Source of the DNA: Vibrio cyclitrophicus
GTDB lineage: Bacteria > Pseudomonadota > Gammaproteobacteria > Enterobacterales > Vibrionaceae
DNA length: 64,000 nt
Assembly: GCF_024347435.1 (NCBI RefSeq)
Contig: NZ_AP025480.1
Location: 620,001 to 684,000 of the forward strand
Direction of reading: 5' to 3'
Notes under the pieces: model-generated
Databases searched by the model: none
What the model saw: the letters and a program-made list of their open reading frames with translations, nothing else
Told to the model about the DNA's origin: nothing
Shown: one piece after another, positions 26,410 to 36,710 of the stretch
How positions within the stretch are numbered: the stretch's first letter is position 1
Layout of the letters: every line of letters starts with the position of its first letter
Program-made: the position numbers and the translations under genes

Positions 26410-29100
26410 ATGACACAATTAACAGTTAAAGCACTGAGTGAAGAGATTGGTACGCCAGTTGACCGCTTAATTGAACAACTTGCTGATGCAGGCATGAAGA
26501 AATCAGGGTCGGATCAAGTGACTGATTCAGAGAAGCAAACATTGCTAACGCACCTAAAAAAGGAGCATGGTGATACTTCTGGTGAAACAGAACCGACTCG
26601 TTTAACTCTTCAGCGCAAGACCCGCAGCACGTTAAGTGTTGCTGCTGGAGGCGGTAAGAGTAAGGATGTTCAAGTAGAGGTACGTAAAAAACGTACTTAC
26701 GTGAAGCGCAGCACTATTGAAGATGAAGCGAAACGTGAAGCTGAGGAACTAGCTAATCGTGAAGCGGAAGAGAAAGCACAACGCGATGCTGAAGAGCAAG
26801 CGAAACGTGATGCTGCAGAGAAAGCACAGCGCGAAGCCGAAGAAAAAGTAACACGTGAAGCGGATGCAAAACGTGATGCTGAAGAGAAGGCTCAACGCGC
26901 ACAAGCTGAAAAGGCTAAAAAAGACATGAATTCAAAAAATGCAGACGCTAACGCACAAGCGAAAAAAGAAGCGGATGAACTTAAAGCTCGTCAAGAGCAA
27001 GAAGCAACTCGTAAAGCAGAAGCTGAAGCAGCTAAGCTTGTTGAAGAAGCTCGTAAGTTAGCTGAAGAGAACCAAGAACGTTGGTCTGAAGAAGAGAAGA
27101 AGAAGAAAGAGCAAGAGAAATCTGCGGATTACCATGTGACTACTTCTACTTACGCTCGTGAAGCTGAAGATGCGGCAGATAAGAAAGACGAGAAAGCACC
27201 TCGTCGTCGCAAGAAGAAAGCAGCTCCTGCTAACCAACCAGCAAACAACCGTGGCGGTCGTAACCAACGTGGTCGTGGCGGTAAAGGTAAGCTTGCTAAA
27301 CCAACTTCAATGCAGCAAGGCTTCGATAAGTCAGCGACGGTTGCTAAATCTGACGTTGCTATCGGCGAAACTATCGTTGTTTCTGAACTGGCGAGCAAAA
27401 TGTCAGTTAAAGCAACTGAAGTTATCAAAGTAATGATGAAGATGGGCGCTATGGCGACTATCAACCAAGTGATTGACCAAGAAACAGCACAACTTGTTGC
27501 TGAAGAAATGGGCCACAAGGTTATCCTACGTAAAGAAAACGAACTTGAAGAAGCGGTACTAGCTGACCGTGACAACAATGCAACGGCTGAGGGTCGTGCT
27601 CCTGTTGTTACTATCATGGGTCACGTTGACCACGGTAAAACTTCAACACTTGATTACATTCGTAAAGCACACGTTGCTTCTGGCGAAGCTGGCGGTATCA
27701 CGCAGCACATTGGTGCTTACCACGTAGATACTGATAACGGCATGATCACGTTCCTTGATACTCCTGGACACGCGGCGTTTACCGCTATGCGTGCTCGTGG
27801 TGCTCAAGCGACAGATATCGTTGTCCTAGTAGTAGCAGCAGACGATGGCGTAATGCCACAAACAATCGAAGCAATCCAGCACGCGAAAGCGGCAGGTGTT
27901 CCTCTGATTGTTGCTGTGAACAAGATCGATAAAGAGGGTGCAAACCCAGACAACGTTAAGAATGAGCTAGCTCAATACGACGTTATCCCTGAAGAATGGG
28001 GCGGCGAGAACATCTTCGTTCACATCTCTGCAAAACAGGGTACAAACATCGATGGTCTTCTAGAAGCAATCCTTCTTCAGTCTGAAGTTCTTGAGCTTAC
28101 AGCAGTTAAAGAAGGCATGGCATCTGGTGTTGTTGTTGAATCTCGTCTTGATAAAGGTCGTGGTCCAGTTGCAACAGTACTAGTACAGTCTGGTACTCTA
28201 AACAAAGGCGATATCGTTCTTTGTGGTCAAGAGTACGGTCGTGTTCGTGCAATGCGTGATGAAAACGGTAAAGACATTGAAACTGCAGGTCCATCTATCC
28301 CTGTAGAAATTCTAGGTCTTTCTGGCGTTCCTGCTTCAGGTGACGAAGCGACTGTTGTACGTGATGAGCGTAAAGCGCGTGAAGTTGCAAACTACCGTCA
28401 AGGTAAATTCCGTGATGTTAAACTAGCTCGCCAACAAAAAGCGAAACTAGAGAACATGTTCGCGAACATGACGGCTGGTGAAGTTGCTGAACTTAACGTT
28501 GTACTTAAAGCTGACGTTCAAGGTTCTGTAGAAGCGATTGCTGATTCTCTACTGAAACTGTCAACTGACGAAGTTAAAGTGAACATCGTAGGCTCTGGTG
28601 TTGGTGGTATCACTGAAACTGATGCAACGCTTGCAGCGGCTTCTAACGCTATCATCCTTGGTTTCAACGTTCGTGCTGACGCAACTGCGCGTAGTACGGT
28701 TCAGAACGAAAACCTAGATCTACGTTACTACTCAATCATCTACCAACTGATTGACGAAGTTAAACAGGCGATGGGCGGTATGCTTGCTCCTGAATTCCGT
28801 CAAGAGATCATTGGTCTTGCACAAGTTCGTGACGTATTTAAGTCACCTAAGCTTGGCGCAATCGCTGGTTGTATTGTTACTGAAGGTACAATTAAGCGTA
28901 GCAACCCAATCCGTGTACTTCGTGAAAACGTTGTTATCTACGAAGGTGAACTAGAGTCACTTCGTCGCTTTAAAGATGACGTTCAAGAAGTTAAAAATGG
29001 TTACGAGTGTGGTGTCGGCGTTAAGAACTACAACGACGTTCGCGTTGGTGACCAGATCGAAGTATTCGAAATTGTTGAAGTTAAACGTACTCTAGACTAA
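26410..29100 (+). CDS. infB: translation initiation factor IF-2
   Basis: GTPase that places initiator tRNA on the 30S subunit. The 896 residues carry an N-terminal IF2-specific helix domain (1-50), a long charged A/E/K/R-rich helical linker with imperfect repeats such as [13 protein letters not shown] (about 100-235), a basic segment and a second IF2_N domain. The G domain follows (GHVDHGKT 404-411, DTPGH, NKID), then the beta barrels and the C-terminal fMet-tRNA-binding domain. In-frame internal ATGs within the linker could give shorter forms, as in E. coli. The linker length is lineage-variable. Confidence 0.97.
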   Translation: MTQLTVKALSEEIGTPVDRLIEQLADAGMKKSGSDQVTDSEKQTLLTHLKKEHGDTSGETEPTRLTLQRKTRSTLSVAAGGGKSKDVQVEVRKKRTYVKRSTIEDEAKREAEELANREAEEKAQRDAEEQAKRDAAEKAQREAEEKVTREADAKRDAEEKAQRAQAEKAKKDMNSKNADANAQAKKEADELKARQEQEATRKAEAEAAKLVEEARKLAEENQERWSEEEKKKKEQEKSADYHVTTSTYAREAEDAADKKDEKAPRRRKKKAAPANQPANNRGGRNQRGRGGKGKLAKPTSMQQGFDKSATVAKSDVAIGETIVVSELASKMSVKATEVIKVMMKMGAMATINQVIDQETAQLVAEEMGHKVILRKENELEEAVLADRDNNATAEGRAPVVTIMGHVDHGKTSTLDYIRKAHVASGEAGGITQHIGAYHVDTDNGMITFLDTPGHAAFTAMRARGAQATDIVVLVVAADDGVMPQTIEAIQHAKAAGVPLIVAVNKIDKEGANPDNVKNELAQYDVIPEEWGGENIFVHISAKQGTNIDGLLEAILLQSEVLELTAVKEGMASGVVVESRLDKGRGPVATVLVQSGTLNKGDIVLCGQEYGRVRAMRDENGKDIETAGPSIPVEILGLSGVPASGDEATVVRDERKAREVANYRQGKFRDVKLARQQKAKLENMFANMTAGEVAELNVVLKADVQGSVEAIADSLLKLSTDEVKVNIVGSGVGGITETDATLAAASNAIILGFNVRADATARSTVQNENLDLRYYSIIYQLIDEVKQAMGGMLAPEFRQEIIGLAQVRDVFKSPKLGAIAGCIVTEGTIKRSNPIRVLRENVVIYEGELESLRRFKDDVQEVKNGYECGVGVKNYNDVRVGDQIEVFEIVEVKRTLD

Positions 29101-29182
29101 TCAGTCAGTACGACTCGACATATTGACTAAGGTTACTAACATTACTAGTAATGGTAATAAGTAATCGGTTGTTGAATACACC

Positions 29183-29213
29183 ATGGGGGGCTGGTAATTA
29201 CCAAGCCCCCCAT
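29183..29213 (+). other. stable hairpin between infB and rbfA
   Basis: ATGGGGGGCT pairs with AGCCCCCCAT and the pairing continues through GGTAATTACC with one bulged A. No T run follows, so it is more likely an RNA-stability or processing element than a terminator. It ends 21 bases before the rbfA start. Confidence 0.7.
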
Positions 29214-29234
29214 CTTTCTAAGTGAGAAAAGAAA

Positions 29235-29648
29235 ATGTCAAAAGAATTTAGCCGCACACAGCGTGTGTCTCAGCAGCTTCAAAAAGAGCTTGCCCTTATC
29301 CTACAACGTGAAGTTCGTGACTCACGTATTGGTATGGTAACGATCTCAGACGTAGAAGTGTCTCGTGACCTTGCATACGCAAAAGTATTCGTTACTTTCC
29401 TATGTATCGGCGAGCAAACGCCTGAATCGTGCCTTGCTGCTCTTAAAGAGCATGAAGTGCCAGTTCGTATGGCTCTTGGTAAGCGTATTCGCCACCGTCT
29501 AACGCCTGAAGTACGTTTTACTTACGACAACACATTGGTAGAAGGCATGCGTATGTCTAACCTAGTGAGTGAAGTTCTAAGCGACGATAAGCGTAAGCAG
29601 CAAGAAGCTGGCCGCACTGACGAAATTCAGTCTAAGGACGAAGAGTAA
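29235..29648 (+). CDS. rbfA: 30S ribosome-binding factor A
   Basis: A KH-like cold-shock factor that binds immature 30S particles near the 16S 5' helix. The 137 residues include the family block [25 protein letters not shown] and [24 protein letters not shown]. Its TAA overlaps the truB ATG by one base (TAATG), indicating translational coupling. Confidence 0.96.
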   Translation: MSKEFSRTQRVSQQLQKELALILQREVRDSRIGMVTISDVEVSRDLAYAKVFVTFLCIGEQTPESCLAALKEHEVPVRMALGKRIRHRLTPEVRFTYDNTLVEGMRMSNLVSEVLSDDKRKQQEAGRTDEIQSKDEE

Positions 29649-30601
29649 TGGCTCGCCGTCGTAAAGGTCGCCCTATTAACGGGGTAATTCTGTTAGATAA
29701 GCCTACTGGTATTTCATCTAATGATGCACTGCAAAAAGTAAAGCGTATTTACTTTGCAGAGAAGGCAGGGCACACAGGTGCTCTGGATCCTCTTGCGACT
29801 GGCATGCTGCCAATTTGTCTTGGTGAAGCAACGAAGTTTTCTCAGTTTCTTCTAGATTCTGATAAGCGCTACGTAGTAATCGCTAAGCTTGGTGAGCGTA
29901 CCAACACCTCTGACTCTGATGGTGAAGTGGTTGAAACTCGTGAAGTGAATGTGACTCAAGAACAACTTGAACGTTGCATTGCAAGCTTTAAGGGTGAAAC
30001 CGACCAGATCCCATCAATGTTCTCGGCATTGAAGTATCAAGGTAAGCCTTTGTACGAATACGCTCGCGCAGGTATTGAAGTACCTCGAGAGTCTCGTAAG
30101 ATCACTGTGTACTCTATTGAATTGCTTCGCTTTGAGGGTGATGAAGTTGAAATGGAAGTGCATTGTTCGAAAGGCACTTACATTCGCACAATTACCGATG
30201 ACCTTGGTGAAATGCTAGGTTGTGGTGCTCACGTGACAATGCTTCGTCGTACTGGTGTAGCAAAGTACCCTTATGAACGTATGGTGACTTTGGAGCAGTT
30301 AAACGAGATCCTAGAGCAAGCACAAGCGCAAGAAATTGCACCAAAAGAGCTGCTTGATCCACTTCTGATGCCAATGGACACTGCCGTAGAAGACTTACCA
30401 GAAGTGAATTTGAACGCGGAACTGACTGACCTAGTTCAGCACGGCATGCCAGTTCAGGTTTCTGGTGCACCAACTGAAGGCACGGTTCGTATGACAAGTG
30501 GTGAAGAAAAGCTGTTTGTTGGCGTTGCTCAGATTGCAGAAGATGGCCGAGTTGCACCTAAGCGCTTGGTGGTTTTCAGAGATGAAGAGCCACAAGCGTA
30601 G
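29648..30601 (+). CDS. truB: tRNA pseudouridine-55 synthase
   Basis: Makes the universal pseudouridine in the T-loop of tRNAs. The 317 residues have catalytic D47 in [12 protein letters not shown], the RNA-binding YEYARAG segment and a C-terminal PUA-like domain (about 250-310). Transcription is coupled to rbfA and followed by a terminator. Confidence 0.97.
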   Translation: MARRRKGRPINGVILLDKPTGISSNDALQKVKRIYFAEKAGHTGALDPLATGMLPICLGEATKFSQFLLDSDKRYVVIAKLGERTNTSDSDGEVVETREVNVTQEQLERCIASFKGETDQIPSMFSALKYQGKPLYEYARAGIEVPRESRKITVYSIELLRFEGDEVEMEVHCSKGTYIRTITDDLGEMLGCGAHVTMLRRTGVAKYPYERMVTLEQLNEILEQAQAQEIAPKELLDPLLMPMDTAVEDLPEVNLNAELTDLVQHGMPVQVSGAPTEGTVRMTSGEEKLFVGVAQIAEDGRVAPKRLVVFRDEEPQA

Positions 30602-30660
30602 CGTTTAAATCGAGTCAGAATATTAGTCGTTCGTCCTTAAGGGCCAACAATTGATAAAGA

Positions 30661-30695
30661 AAGCGAGCCCTTTCATTCAGTGGTTCGCTTTTTTC
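30661..30695 (+). terminator. terminator after truB
   Basis: Stem AAGCGAGCC/GGTTCGCTT (one G-U), a 12-nt loop and six T. Confidence 0.8.
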
Positions 30696-30717
30696 GTTTT
30701 AAGGCGTTCGATTGTTA

Positions 30718-30746
30718 TTGCACCAATTCATAAACTTCCCTATAAT
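30718..30746 (+). promoter_or_regulatory. strong sigma-70 promoter of rpsO
   Basis: -35 TTGCAC (30718-30723), 17-bp spacer, consensus -10 TATAAT (30741-30746). The start would be near 30753, giving a ~65-nt leader before rpsO. Confidence 0.8.
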
Positions 30747-30819
30747 CCTCGGCTCGCGTAGCGGCTGAATCAGAGATTGGCTGCTACAAATATAAACTTA
30801 CTCTTATCAGGAGAGAATT

Positions 30820-31089
30820 ATGTCTCTGAATGCAGAAACTAAAGCAGCAATCGTTGCAGAATACGCACAATCTGAAGGCGACACAGGTTCACCAGAAGTA
30901 CAAGTAGCACTACTTACTGCTTCTATCAACCACCTACAAGGTCACTTCAAAGCACACAAGCACGATCACCACAGCCGTCGTGGTCTACTACGTATGGTTT
31001 CTAGCCGTCGTAAGCTTCTTGATTACTTGAAAGGCAAAAACCTTGCTCGTTACCAAGACCTAATCAAGCGTCTAGGCCTACGTCGCTAA
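30820..31089 (+). CDS. rpsO: 30S ribosomal protein S15
   Basis: Primary 16S rRNA-binding protein of the platform. The 89 residues match the S15 family end to end, including [34 protein letters not shown] and the [15 protein letters not shown] end. Ribosome binding site AGGAGAG precedes ATG. The leader may contain the usual S15 autoregulatory pseudoknot, which I did not resolve. Confidence 0.98.
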   Translation: MSLNAETKAAIVAEYAQSEGDTGSPEVQVALLTASINHLQGHFKAHKHDHHSRRGLLRMVSSRRKLLDYLKGKNLARYQDLIKRLGLRR

Positions 31090-31117
31090 TAGCGATGTCT
31101 GCAAAGACAGTTTGAAG

Positions 31118-31144
31118 AAAAGGAGCATTTATGCTCCTTTTTTT
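31118..31144 (+). terminator. intrinsic terminator between rpsO and pnp
   Basis: Stem AAAAGGAGCAT/ATGCTCCTTTT with a 2-nt apparent loop (about 4 nt after end fraying) and a long T run. Confidence 0.88.
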
Positions 31145-31230
31145 GTGCCTGTAAGAAAATGGCAGACCGGATGCTTAGAATATCACCTGGCTTTTTCTGA
31201 TAGGAAATATATCTCCTAATAAAAATAGTT

Positions 31231-31468
31231 TATACTACGCCCGCCTATAGCGTTTTCACGTTTGGCAATCAACCTTCTCAAGAGATTACAGTCACAGATG
31301 TCGGCCAATAGGTCGCGACTATTCAAAGGCGGATTTGGTCCTAATTCGGCGTATGAATTCATACAAAGAAGCACTATCTCGAGTCCCTTTTCACTAGTCG
31401 CGATTGGTAATATCTTGAGTCATTATTCACTTAATCTAAAGTCATGACTTTAGAGCTAAGGATATACA
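31231..31468 (+). promoter_or_regulatory. pnp promoter -10 and structured leader (candidate RNase III/PNPase autoregulation site)
   Basis: TATACT (31231-31236) is a good -10. The leader then shows a long-range stem TCGCGACTA/TAGTCGCGA (31313-31321 with 31395-31403), an internal palindrome GTATGAATTCATAC (31351-31364) and a 20-base palindrome TCTAAAGTCATGACTTTAGA (31435-31454) ending 14 bases before the pnp ATG. In E. coli the pnp leader is cut by RNase III and then used for PNPase autocontrol. The same role here is inference. A 61-codon ORF in this leader looks accidental. Confidence 0.6.
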
Positions 31469-33589
31469 ATGTTTGAAAAACCAGTTGTAAAATCGTTCCA
31501 GTACGGTAATCACACCGTTACTCTAGAAACGGGCGTAATCGCACGTCAAGCTACTGCTGCTGTAATGGCAACTATGGACGATACATCAGTATTCGTTTCT
31601 GTTGTTGCTAAGAAAGAAGCTGTTGCAGGTCAAGATTTCTTCCCTCTAACAGTTAACTACCAAGAGCGTACATACGCTGCGGGTAAAATCCCTGGTGGCT
31701 TCTTTAAGCGTGAAGGTCGTCCTTCTGAAGGCGAAACACTAACAGCTCGTCTGATTGACCGTCCAATTCGCCCACTTTTCCCAAGTGCGTTCAAAAACGA
31801 AGTTCAAGTTATCGCTACGGTTGTATCTATCAACCCTGACGTAAACCCAGACATGATCACTATGATCGCAACGTCTGCTGCACTTGCTATCTCTGGTGCA
31901 CCATTCAATGGTCCTATCGGTGCTGCACGTGTTGGCCACATCGATGGCGAACTTGTTCTTAACCCATCAAATACTGAGCTTGAAAACTCTAAACTAGACC
32001 TAGTTGTGTCTGGTACAGAAGGCGCAGTGCTAATGGTTGAATCTGAAGCAGATAACCTATCTGAAGAAGAGATGCTTTCAGCTGTTGTTTTCGGTCACGA
32101 CCAACAACAAGTTGTAATTAAAGCGATCAACGAGTTTGCTGCTGAAGTTGCAACTCCATCTTGGAACTGGGAAGCGCCAGCAGTTAACACTGAGCTTAAA
32201 GCTAAAGTTGCTGAGCAAGCTGAAACTCGTCTATCTGACGCGTACCAGATCACTGAGAAAATGGCTCGTTACGAGCAAGTTGGCGCAATTAAGAACGACG
32301 TTGTTGAAACTCTAATTGCACAAGACGAAAACCTAGATGAGCGCGAAATCCGCGGCATGCTTGGTTCTCTAGAGAAAAACGTAGTACGTAGCCGCATCAT
32401 TGCTGGCAACCCACGTATCGATGGCCGTGAAAAAGACATGGTTCGTGCGCTAGACGTACGTACTGGTGTTCTTCCACGTACACACGGTTCTTCTCTATTC
32501 ACTCGTGGTGAAACTCAAGCACTTGTTACTGCAACGCTTGGTACACAACGTGATGCACAAATCATCGATAGCCTAATGGGTGAGAAGAAAGACAACTTCC
32601 TTCTACACTACAACTTCCCTCCATACTGTGTAGGTGAAACTGGTTTCGTTGGTTCTCCTAAGCGTCGTGAAATTGGTCACGGTAAGCTTGCTAAACGTGG
32701 TATCCAAGCTGTAATGCCTTCTGTTGATGAATTCCCATACACAGTTCGTGTTGTATCGGAAATCACAGAATCTAACGGTTCTTCTTCAATGGCTTCTGTA
32801 TGTGGTACATCTCTAGCGCTTATGGATGCTGGTGTTCCAATCAAAGCTTCTGTTGCGGGTATCGCAATGGGTCTTGTTAAAGAAGGCGACGATTTCGTTG
32901 TTCTTTCTGACATTCTTGGCGACGAAGATCACCTAGGCGACATGGACTTTAAAGTAGCAGGTACTAATGCTGGTATCACTGCACTTCAAATGGACATCAA
33001 GATCGAAGGTATCACTAAAGAGATCATGCAAATTGCTCTTAACCAAGCGCAAGGTGCACGTAAGCACATCCTTTCTGTAATGGATGAAGCTATCTCTGGT
33101 GCTCGTGAAGATATCTCTGAATTCGCTCCACGTATCCACACAATGAAAATCAGCTCTGATAAGATCAAAGATGTTATCGGTAAAGGTGGCGCAGTTATCC
33201 GTGCTCTTTGTGAAGAAACAGGTACTACAATCGAAATCGAAGACGATGGCACGATTAAGATTGCTGCTACTGAAGGCGCAGCTGCTAAAGAAGCTATCCG
33301 TCGTATCGAAGAGATCACTGCTGAAGTTGAAGTTGGCCGCATTTACCAAGGTAAAGTTGCTCGTCTAGCTGACTTCGGTGCATTCGTTACTATCCTTCCA
33401 GGTAAAGATGGTCTAGTACACATCTCTCAAATCGCTGACAAGCGCGTTGAGAAAGTGTCTGACTACCTAACTGAAGGTCAAGAAGTACCTGTTAAGGTTC
33501 TTGAAATTGACCGTCAAGGCCGTGTACGTCTAAGCATGAAAGAAGCAGTTGAAACACCAGCTGAAGGCGAAGCACCTGCTGCTGAGTAA
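31469..33589 (+). CDS. pnp: polyribonucleotide nucleotidyltransferase (PNPase)
   Basis: Phosphorolytic 3'-5' exoribonuclease and degradosome partner. The 706 residues contain two RNase PH domains (about 1-220 and 310-540), the KH domain (about 553-615, [26 protein letters not shown]) and the S1 domain (about 620-690, [32 protein letters not shown]). It follows rpsO as in most gammaproteobacteria. Confidence 0.98.
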   Translation: MFEKPVVKSFQYGNHTVTLETGVIARQATAAVMATMDDTSVFVSVVAKKEAVAGQDFFPLTVNYQERTYAAGKIPGGFFKREGRPSEGETLTARLIDRPIRPLFPSAFKNEVQVIATVVSINPDVNPDMITMIATSAALAISGAPFNGPIGAARVGHIDGELVLNPSNTELENSKLDLVVSGTEGAVLMVESEADNLSEEEMLSAVVFGHDQQQVVIKAINEFAAEVATPSWNWEAPAVNTELKAKVAEQAETRLSDAYQITEKMARYEQVGAIKNDVVETLIAQDENLDEREIRGMLGSLEKNVVRSRIIAGNPRIDGREKDMVRALDVRTGVLPRTHGSSLFTRGETQALVTATLGTQRDAQIIDSLMGEKKDNFLLHYNFPPYCVGETGFVGSPKRREIGHGKLAKRGIQAVMPSVDEFPYTVRVVSEITESNGSSSMASVCGTSLALMDAGVPIKASVAGIAMGLVKEGDDFVVLSDILGDEDHLGDMDFKVAGTNAGITALQMDIKIEGITKEIMQIALNQAQGARKHILSVMDEAISGAREDISEFAPRIHTMKISSDKIKDVIGKGGAVIRALCEETGTTIEIEDDGTIKIAATEGAAAKEAIRRIEEITAEVEVGRIYQGKVARLADFGAFVTILPGKDGLVHISQIADKRVEKVSDYLTEGQEVPVKVLEIDRQGRVRLSMKEAVETPAEGEAPAAE

Positions 33590-33660
33590 TTCTTAGCGTA
33601 TTGATGGGAATATCGCTTTTTAGTGATTTCTAACCCATTGGTAAAAAAGCATGTTATAAA

Positions 33661-33686
33661 GGGGAGCATATCGCTCCCCTTTTTTA
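33661..33686 (+). terminator. intrinsic terminator of pnp
   Basis: Stem GGGGAGC/GCTCCCC with a 5-nt loop and six T. Confidence 0.88.
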
Positions 33687-33713
33687 TTGCGGTCATAACA
33701 GGAGTAATTATTT

Positions 33714-34652
33714 GTGAAATGGTTTCAAACCGCGAGTATGTGTTTACTGCTTGTACTAACTGGTTGTGCGACAACATCAGATAACACCTCTCGTTGGGTT
33801 TATCCACCAATGGCAGTGCCACTGCAACCAAGTGTTCAACAAGAAGTTCAAATTGCACGCCTTAGTCAGTTATTACAGCGCCCAGATCTGAACGATGAAG
33901 TTCGAGCTAAAATGCTGTTTGAACGTGGTAACTACTACGACAGCGTTGGCCTGCGTGATTTAGCACGTCTTGATTTCAATCAGTCTCTTTCATTGAACCC
34001 CGCTCAACCTGATATCTTCAACCTTTTGGGTGTTTACTTTACGCAAGTAGGGGAGTTTGATGCCGCTTATGAGTCTTTTGATTCGACGTTAGAGCTTGAT
34101 CCTGCAAACTCATATGCAGAACGAAATCGCTCTATCGCACTCTACTATGGCGAGCGCTATGATTTAGCCAATGAAGAGATGATGAAGCACTACGCCGATG
34201 ATCCTAGCGATCCGTTTCGCGCTCTGTGGCTTTATATCATTCAGCATGAACTCACTCCAGAGCAAGCCAAGCTTGATTTGCAAAAGCGTTACGAGAGCCG
34301 TGATGAGCAGTGGGGATGGGTATTAGTTGCGATCATGCTTGACGATATTACTGAAGAGCAGGCTTTTAAGGCGATCTTAACGGGTACTCGTGATAACACG
34401 TTACTTGCACAGCGCCTAACAGAGACTTACTTCTACCTTGCTAAGCGCTACCACATGAATGGTGATTACGCGAATGCGATCTCTTTGTACAAGCTAGCGG
34501 TATCTTTTAACGTATATGAATACGTTGAACATCGCTATTCATTCCTAGAGTTAAGCCGTATCTTTAGCACGCTTAAAGCAGAACATTTGGCGCAGTCTAA
34601 ACTAGCAGCCGCTAAACTGGCAGAAGCTGAAGAAGAAGCCAAAGCTAAATAA
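33714..34652 (+). CDS. nlpI: lipoprotein NlpI (TPR repeats)
   Basis: Outer-membrane lipoprotein that acts as an adaptor for murein endopeptidases and tail-specific protease in E. coli. The 312 residues start at GTG 33714 and have a lipobox LTGC with lipidated C18. Tandem TPR helices follow (about 60-200, for example AYESFDSTLELDPANSYAERNRSIAL), and the C-terminus is an Ala/Glu/Lys-rich helix. Placement after pnp is conserved with E. coli. Confidence 0.95.
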   Translation: MKWFQTASMCLLLVLTGCATTSDNTSRWVYPPMAVPLQPSVQQEVQIARLSQLLQRPDLNDEVRAKMLFERGNYYDSVGLRDLARLDFNQSLSLNPAQPDIFNLLGVYFTQVGEFDAAYESFDSTLELDPANSYAERNRSIALYYGERYDLANEEMMKHYADDPSDPFRALWLYIIQHELTPEQAKLDLQKRYESRDEQWGWVLVAIMLDDITEEQAFKAILTGTRDNTLLAQRLTETYFYLAKRYHMNGDYANAISLYKLAVSFNVYEYVEHRYSFLELSRIFSTLKAEHLAQSKLAAAKLAEAEEEAKAK

Positions 34653-34676
34653 AATACATATTAGAAATTTAAGAAG

Positions 34677-34700
34677 CCGCTGCCTGTCAGCGGTTTTTTT
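34677..34700 (+). terminator. intrinsic terminator of nlpI
   Basis: Stem CCGCTG/CAGCGG, loop CCTGT, run of seven T. Confidence 0.85.
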
Positions 34701-34721
34701 ATATGTCCTATTTCATTTCGA

Positions 34722-34765
34722 TTGCTTTTTAATTACACAGTATTAAAATAGTTAGCCTTGCTAAC
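34722..34765 (+). promoter_or_regulatory. marR promoter overlapped by a palindromic operator
   Basis: -35 TTGCTT (34722-34727), 16-bp spacer, -10 TAAAAT (34744-34749). The perfect palindrome GTTAGCCTTGCTAAC (34751-34765) covers the expected transcription start. A longer version of the same palindrome precedes the MATE gene (35214-35234). Confidence 0.68.
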
Positions 34766-34768
34766 TAA

Positions 34769-35200
34769 ATGCAATGCTTTGATTGGGTAAGTATGCTGAA
34801 CCAGAATTTAGAAAAGATTGAACGCTTCGCCTCTAAGATATGGCGAACTCAAGTTAATGAAGATCCTATCTGTCAATTGAGCTTCAATGAGTACGATTAT
34901 TTGAAGGTCATTCAGGCGTCGCCAGAACCTATTAGGCTAACAGATCTTGCGGTTGAGATGCAGGTTACTAAACCTTCAGCGACTACCATGGTTCAAAGGT
35001 TAGAAAGAAAAGGCCTCGTCGAACGCAAAGCTTCGCTTGAGGATGCGAGATCTAAATTGGTCATTTTGACCGATAAGGCAGAAGTGGGGTTGGAAGAAGA
35101 GAGTAAGATCTACCAGGTAATGGCACAAATATTAGAAAGTCGTTTGTCTGAACAGGAATCCTTACAATTAAACCAGCTGTTATACAAAGCTTTGAAGTAA
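34769..35200 (+). CDS. MarR-family transcriptional regulator
   Basis: A winged-helix regulator of up to 143 residues. The recognition helix region LTDLAVEMQVTKPSATTMVQRLERKGLVERK and the wing DARSKLVILTDKAE are clear. ATG 34769 touches the predicted operator and has no ribosome binding site; ATG 34793 (weak GGGTAAG upstream; MLNQNLEKIERFASKIW) is the more likely start, giving 135 residues. It sits directly upstream of a MATE exporter, both preceded by the same palindrome, so it most likely represses itself and the exporter until a ligand binds. The ligand is unknown. Confidence 0.85.
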   Translation: MQCFDWVSMLNQNLEKIERFASKIWRTQVNEDPICQLSFNEYDYLKVIQASPEPIRLTDLAVEMQVTKPSATTMVQRLERKGLVERKASLEDARSKLVILTDKAEVGLEEESKIYQVMAQILESRLSEQESLQLNQLLYKALK

Positions 35201-35213
35201 ACAATTTAGATAT

Positions 35214-35234
35214 TTAGTTAGCCTTGTTAACTAA
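35214..35234. promoter_or_regulatory. second copy of the MarR operator, upstream of the MATE gene
   Basis: A 21-base near-perfect palindrome centred on CCTTG, with half-sites TTAGTTAGC and the matching GTTAACTAA (one mismatch). It shares TTAGCCTTG-TAACTAA with the site in front of marR. It lies 53 bases before the MATE start. Confidence 0.65.
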
Positions 35235-35286
35235 TTTGAGTCGCGTCATATTGATAGGTGGCTCACTAATGAAAGTAGAGTAAGAA

Positions 35287-36624
35287 ATGAGTAACTCAAT
35301 TAGTCGTCAATTCTGGCGATACACAATTCCTACCGTAGCAGCTATGTTAGTTAATGGCCTTTACCAAGTGGTAGATGGCATTTTCATTGGTCGTTATGTA
35401 GGTGCCGATGGACTTGCGGGTATTAACGTCGCGTGGCCTGTTATTGGGTCGATCCTCGGTATTGGTATGCTAGTAGGCGTGGGTACGGGGGCGCTTGTCT
35501 CGATTCACCAAGGTGAAAAAGATACTCAAGGCGCTAAGCAGATCTTAGCAACAGGTTTAACCTTGTTGCTAGCGATAACGCCTATTGTTTCTGCAGTGTT
35601 GTTTTTGTTCGCCGACAATTTCTTATTTTGGCAGGGTGCAGAAGGGCGTGTGTACGAACTCGGCCTGCAATATTTACACATCCTGATTGGTGCTAGTGTC
35701 TTCACTTTGGGTTCGATCGCGATGCCGTTTTTACTGCGTAACGACGACAGCCCTAATCTAGCAACGATACTGATGATCGTTGGCGCAGTAATTAATATCG
35801 TACTCGATTACCTGTTCATCGCTCTATATGGTTGGGAGTTGATGGGCGCAGCATTAGCAACAGCGATTGCCCAGTTTGTAGTGACTGCACTTGGCTTAGC
35901 TTACTTTTTCTCGCATCGAGCAAACCTTCGTTTACGCTGGAATGAATTGAGACTGAAACTTGATGTGATTCCACAAATCTTCTCGATTGGTACATCAAGC
36001 TTCTTTATGTACGCTTATGGTTCGATGATGGTGGCGCTGCACAATGCGTTGTTCTCCCAGTATGGCGACCAGTTGATGATTGGTGCTTATGCGATTTTGG
36101 GCTACATCGTGACGGTTTACTACCTCACTGCTGAAGGCATCGCAAACGGCATGCAACCATTAGTGAGTTACAACCATGGTGCGCGTAATCAAGCGAACAT
36201 TCGTAAGTTACTTAAGATTGCGATGATGAGTTCAGTATTGATCGGTGTTGCGTTCGTGCTACTTTTGAACGCGTTCCCACGTGAGTTTGTGTCAGTATTT
36301 AACTCAGATGAACCTCAGCTAGTTGAGTACACCGTGTTGGGTATTCGACTACACATGTTTGCACTGGCTCTTGATGGCTTCTTAGTAGTAGCGGGTGCTT
36401 ACTATCAAGTTGTGAACAAGGGCAGCAAGGCGATGTTTGTGACGATAGGTAACATGCTTATCCAATTACCTTTCTTGTATATTATGCCAAAGTTGTACGG
36501 TGTGCCGGGGATCTGGATTGCGTATCCATTGTCCAATATCGCGTTAAGTGTAGTTGTTATGATCATGCTCTACAAAGACGTAAAGAAGCTCGATGCTGCG
36601 CCGCTGGAAACCGCGACGGCGTAG
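35287..36624 (+). CDS. MATE-family multidrug/metabolite exporter
   Basis: A 445-residue inner-membrane exporter with twelve hydrophobic segments in two six-helix halves. The first half has the MATE pattern FWRYTIPTVAAMLVNGLYQVVDGIFIGRYVGADGLAGINVAWPV; the second repeats it near residue 235. Such proteins export cationic drugs or metabolites against H+ or Na+. The neighbouring MarR gene and shared operator suggest substrate-induced expression. The similarity is nearer to the MepA branch than to NorM by the N-terminal signature, with moderate certainty. Confidence 0.88.
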   Translation: MSNSISRQFWRYTIPTVAAMLVNGLYQVVDGIFIGRYVGADGLAGINVAWPVIGSILGIGMLVGVGTGALVSIHQGEKDTQGAKQILATGLTLLLAITPIVSAVLFLFADNFLFWQGAEGRVYELGLQYLHILIGASVFTLGSIAMPFLLRNDDSPNLATILMIVGAVINIVLDYLFIALYGWELMGAALATAIAQFVVTALGLAYFFSHRANLRLRWNELRLKLDVIPQIFSIGTSSFFMYAYGSMMVALHNALFSQYGDQLMIGAYAILGYIVTVYYLTAEGIANGMQPLVSYNHGARNQANIRKLLKIAMMSSVLIGVAFVLLLNAFPREFVSVFNSDEPQLVEYTVLGIRLHMFALALDGFLVVAGAYYQVVNKGSKAMFVTIGNMLIQLPFLYIMPKLYGVPGIWIAYPLSNIALSVVVMIMLYKDVKKLDAAPLETATA

Positions 36625-36648
36625 ATCGTTTTTCTTAAACTGAATGAT

Positions 36649-36676
36649 AAAAGGTCTAGCGAATGCTAGACCTTTT
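36649..36676. terminator. bidirectional terminator between the MATE gene and ubiV
   Basis: Perfect 12-bp stem AAAAGGTCTAGC/GCTAGACCTTTT with loop GAAT. Confidence 0.9.
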
Positions 36677-36710
36677 TTGTATCTGTTACTGATTATTCTA
36701 ATTTAAGGAA

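Noticed and set aside
27150..27617. 155-codon reverse ORF inside infB
   Set aside because: Low-complexity Ser/Ile shadow of the charged IF2 linker; infB is certain.
31262..31447. 61-codon ORF in the pnp leader
   Set aside because: Begins at a weak start with no ribosome binding site and is composed of the structured leader.
30820..33589. possible sRNA between rpsO and pnp
   Set aside because: The hairpin at 31118 is an ordinary terminator, and no promoter precedes it other than that of rpsO.
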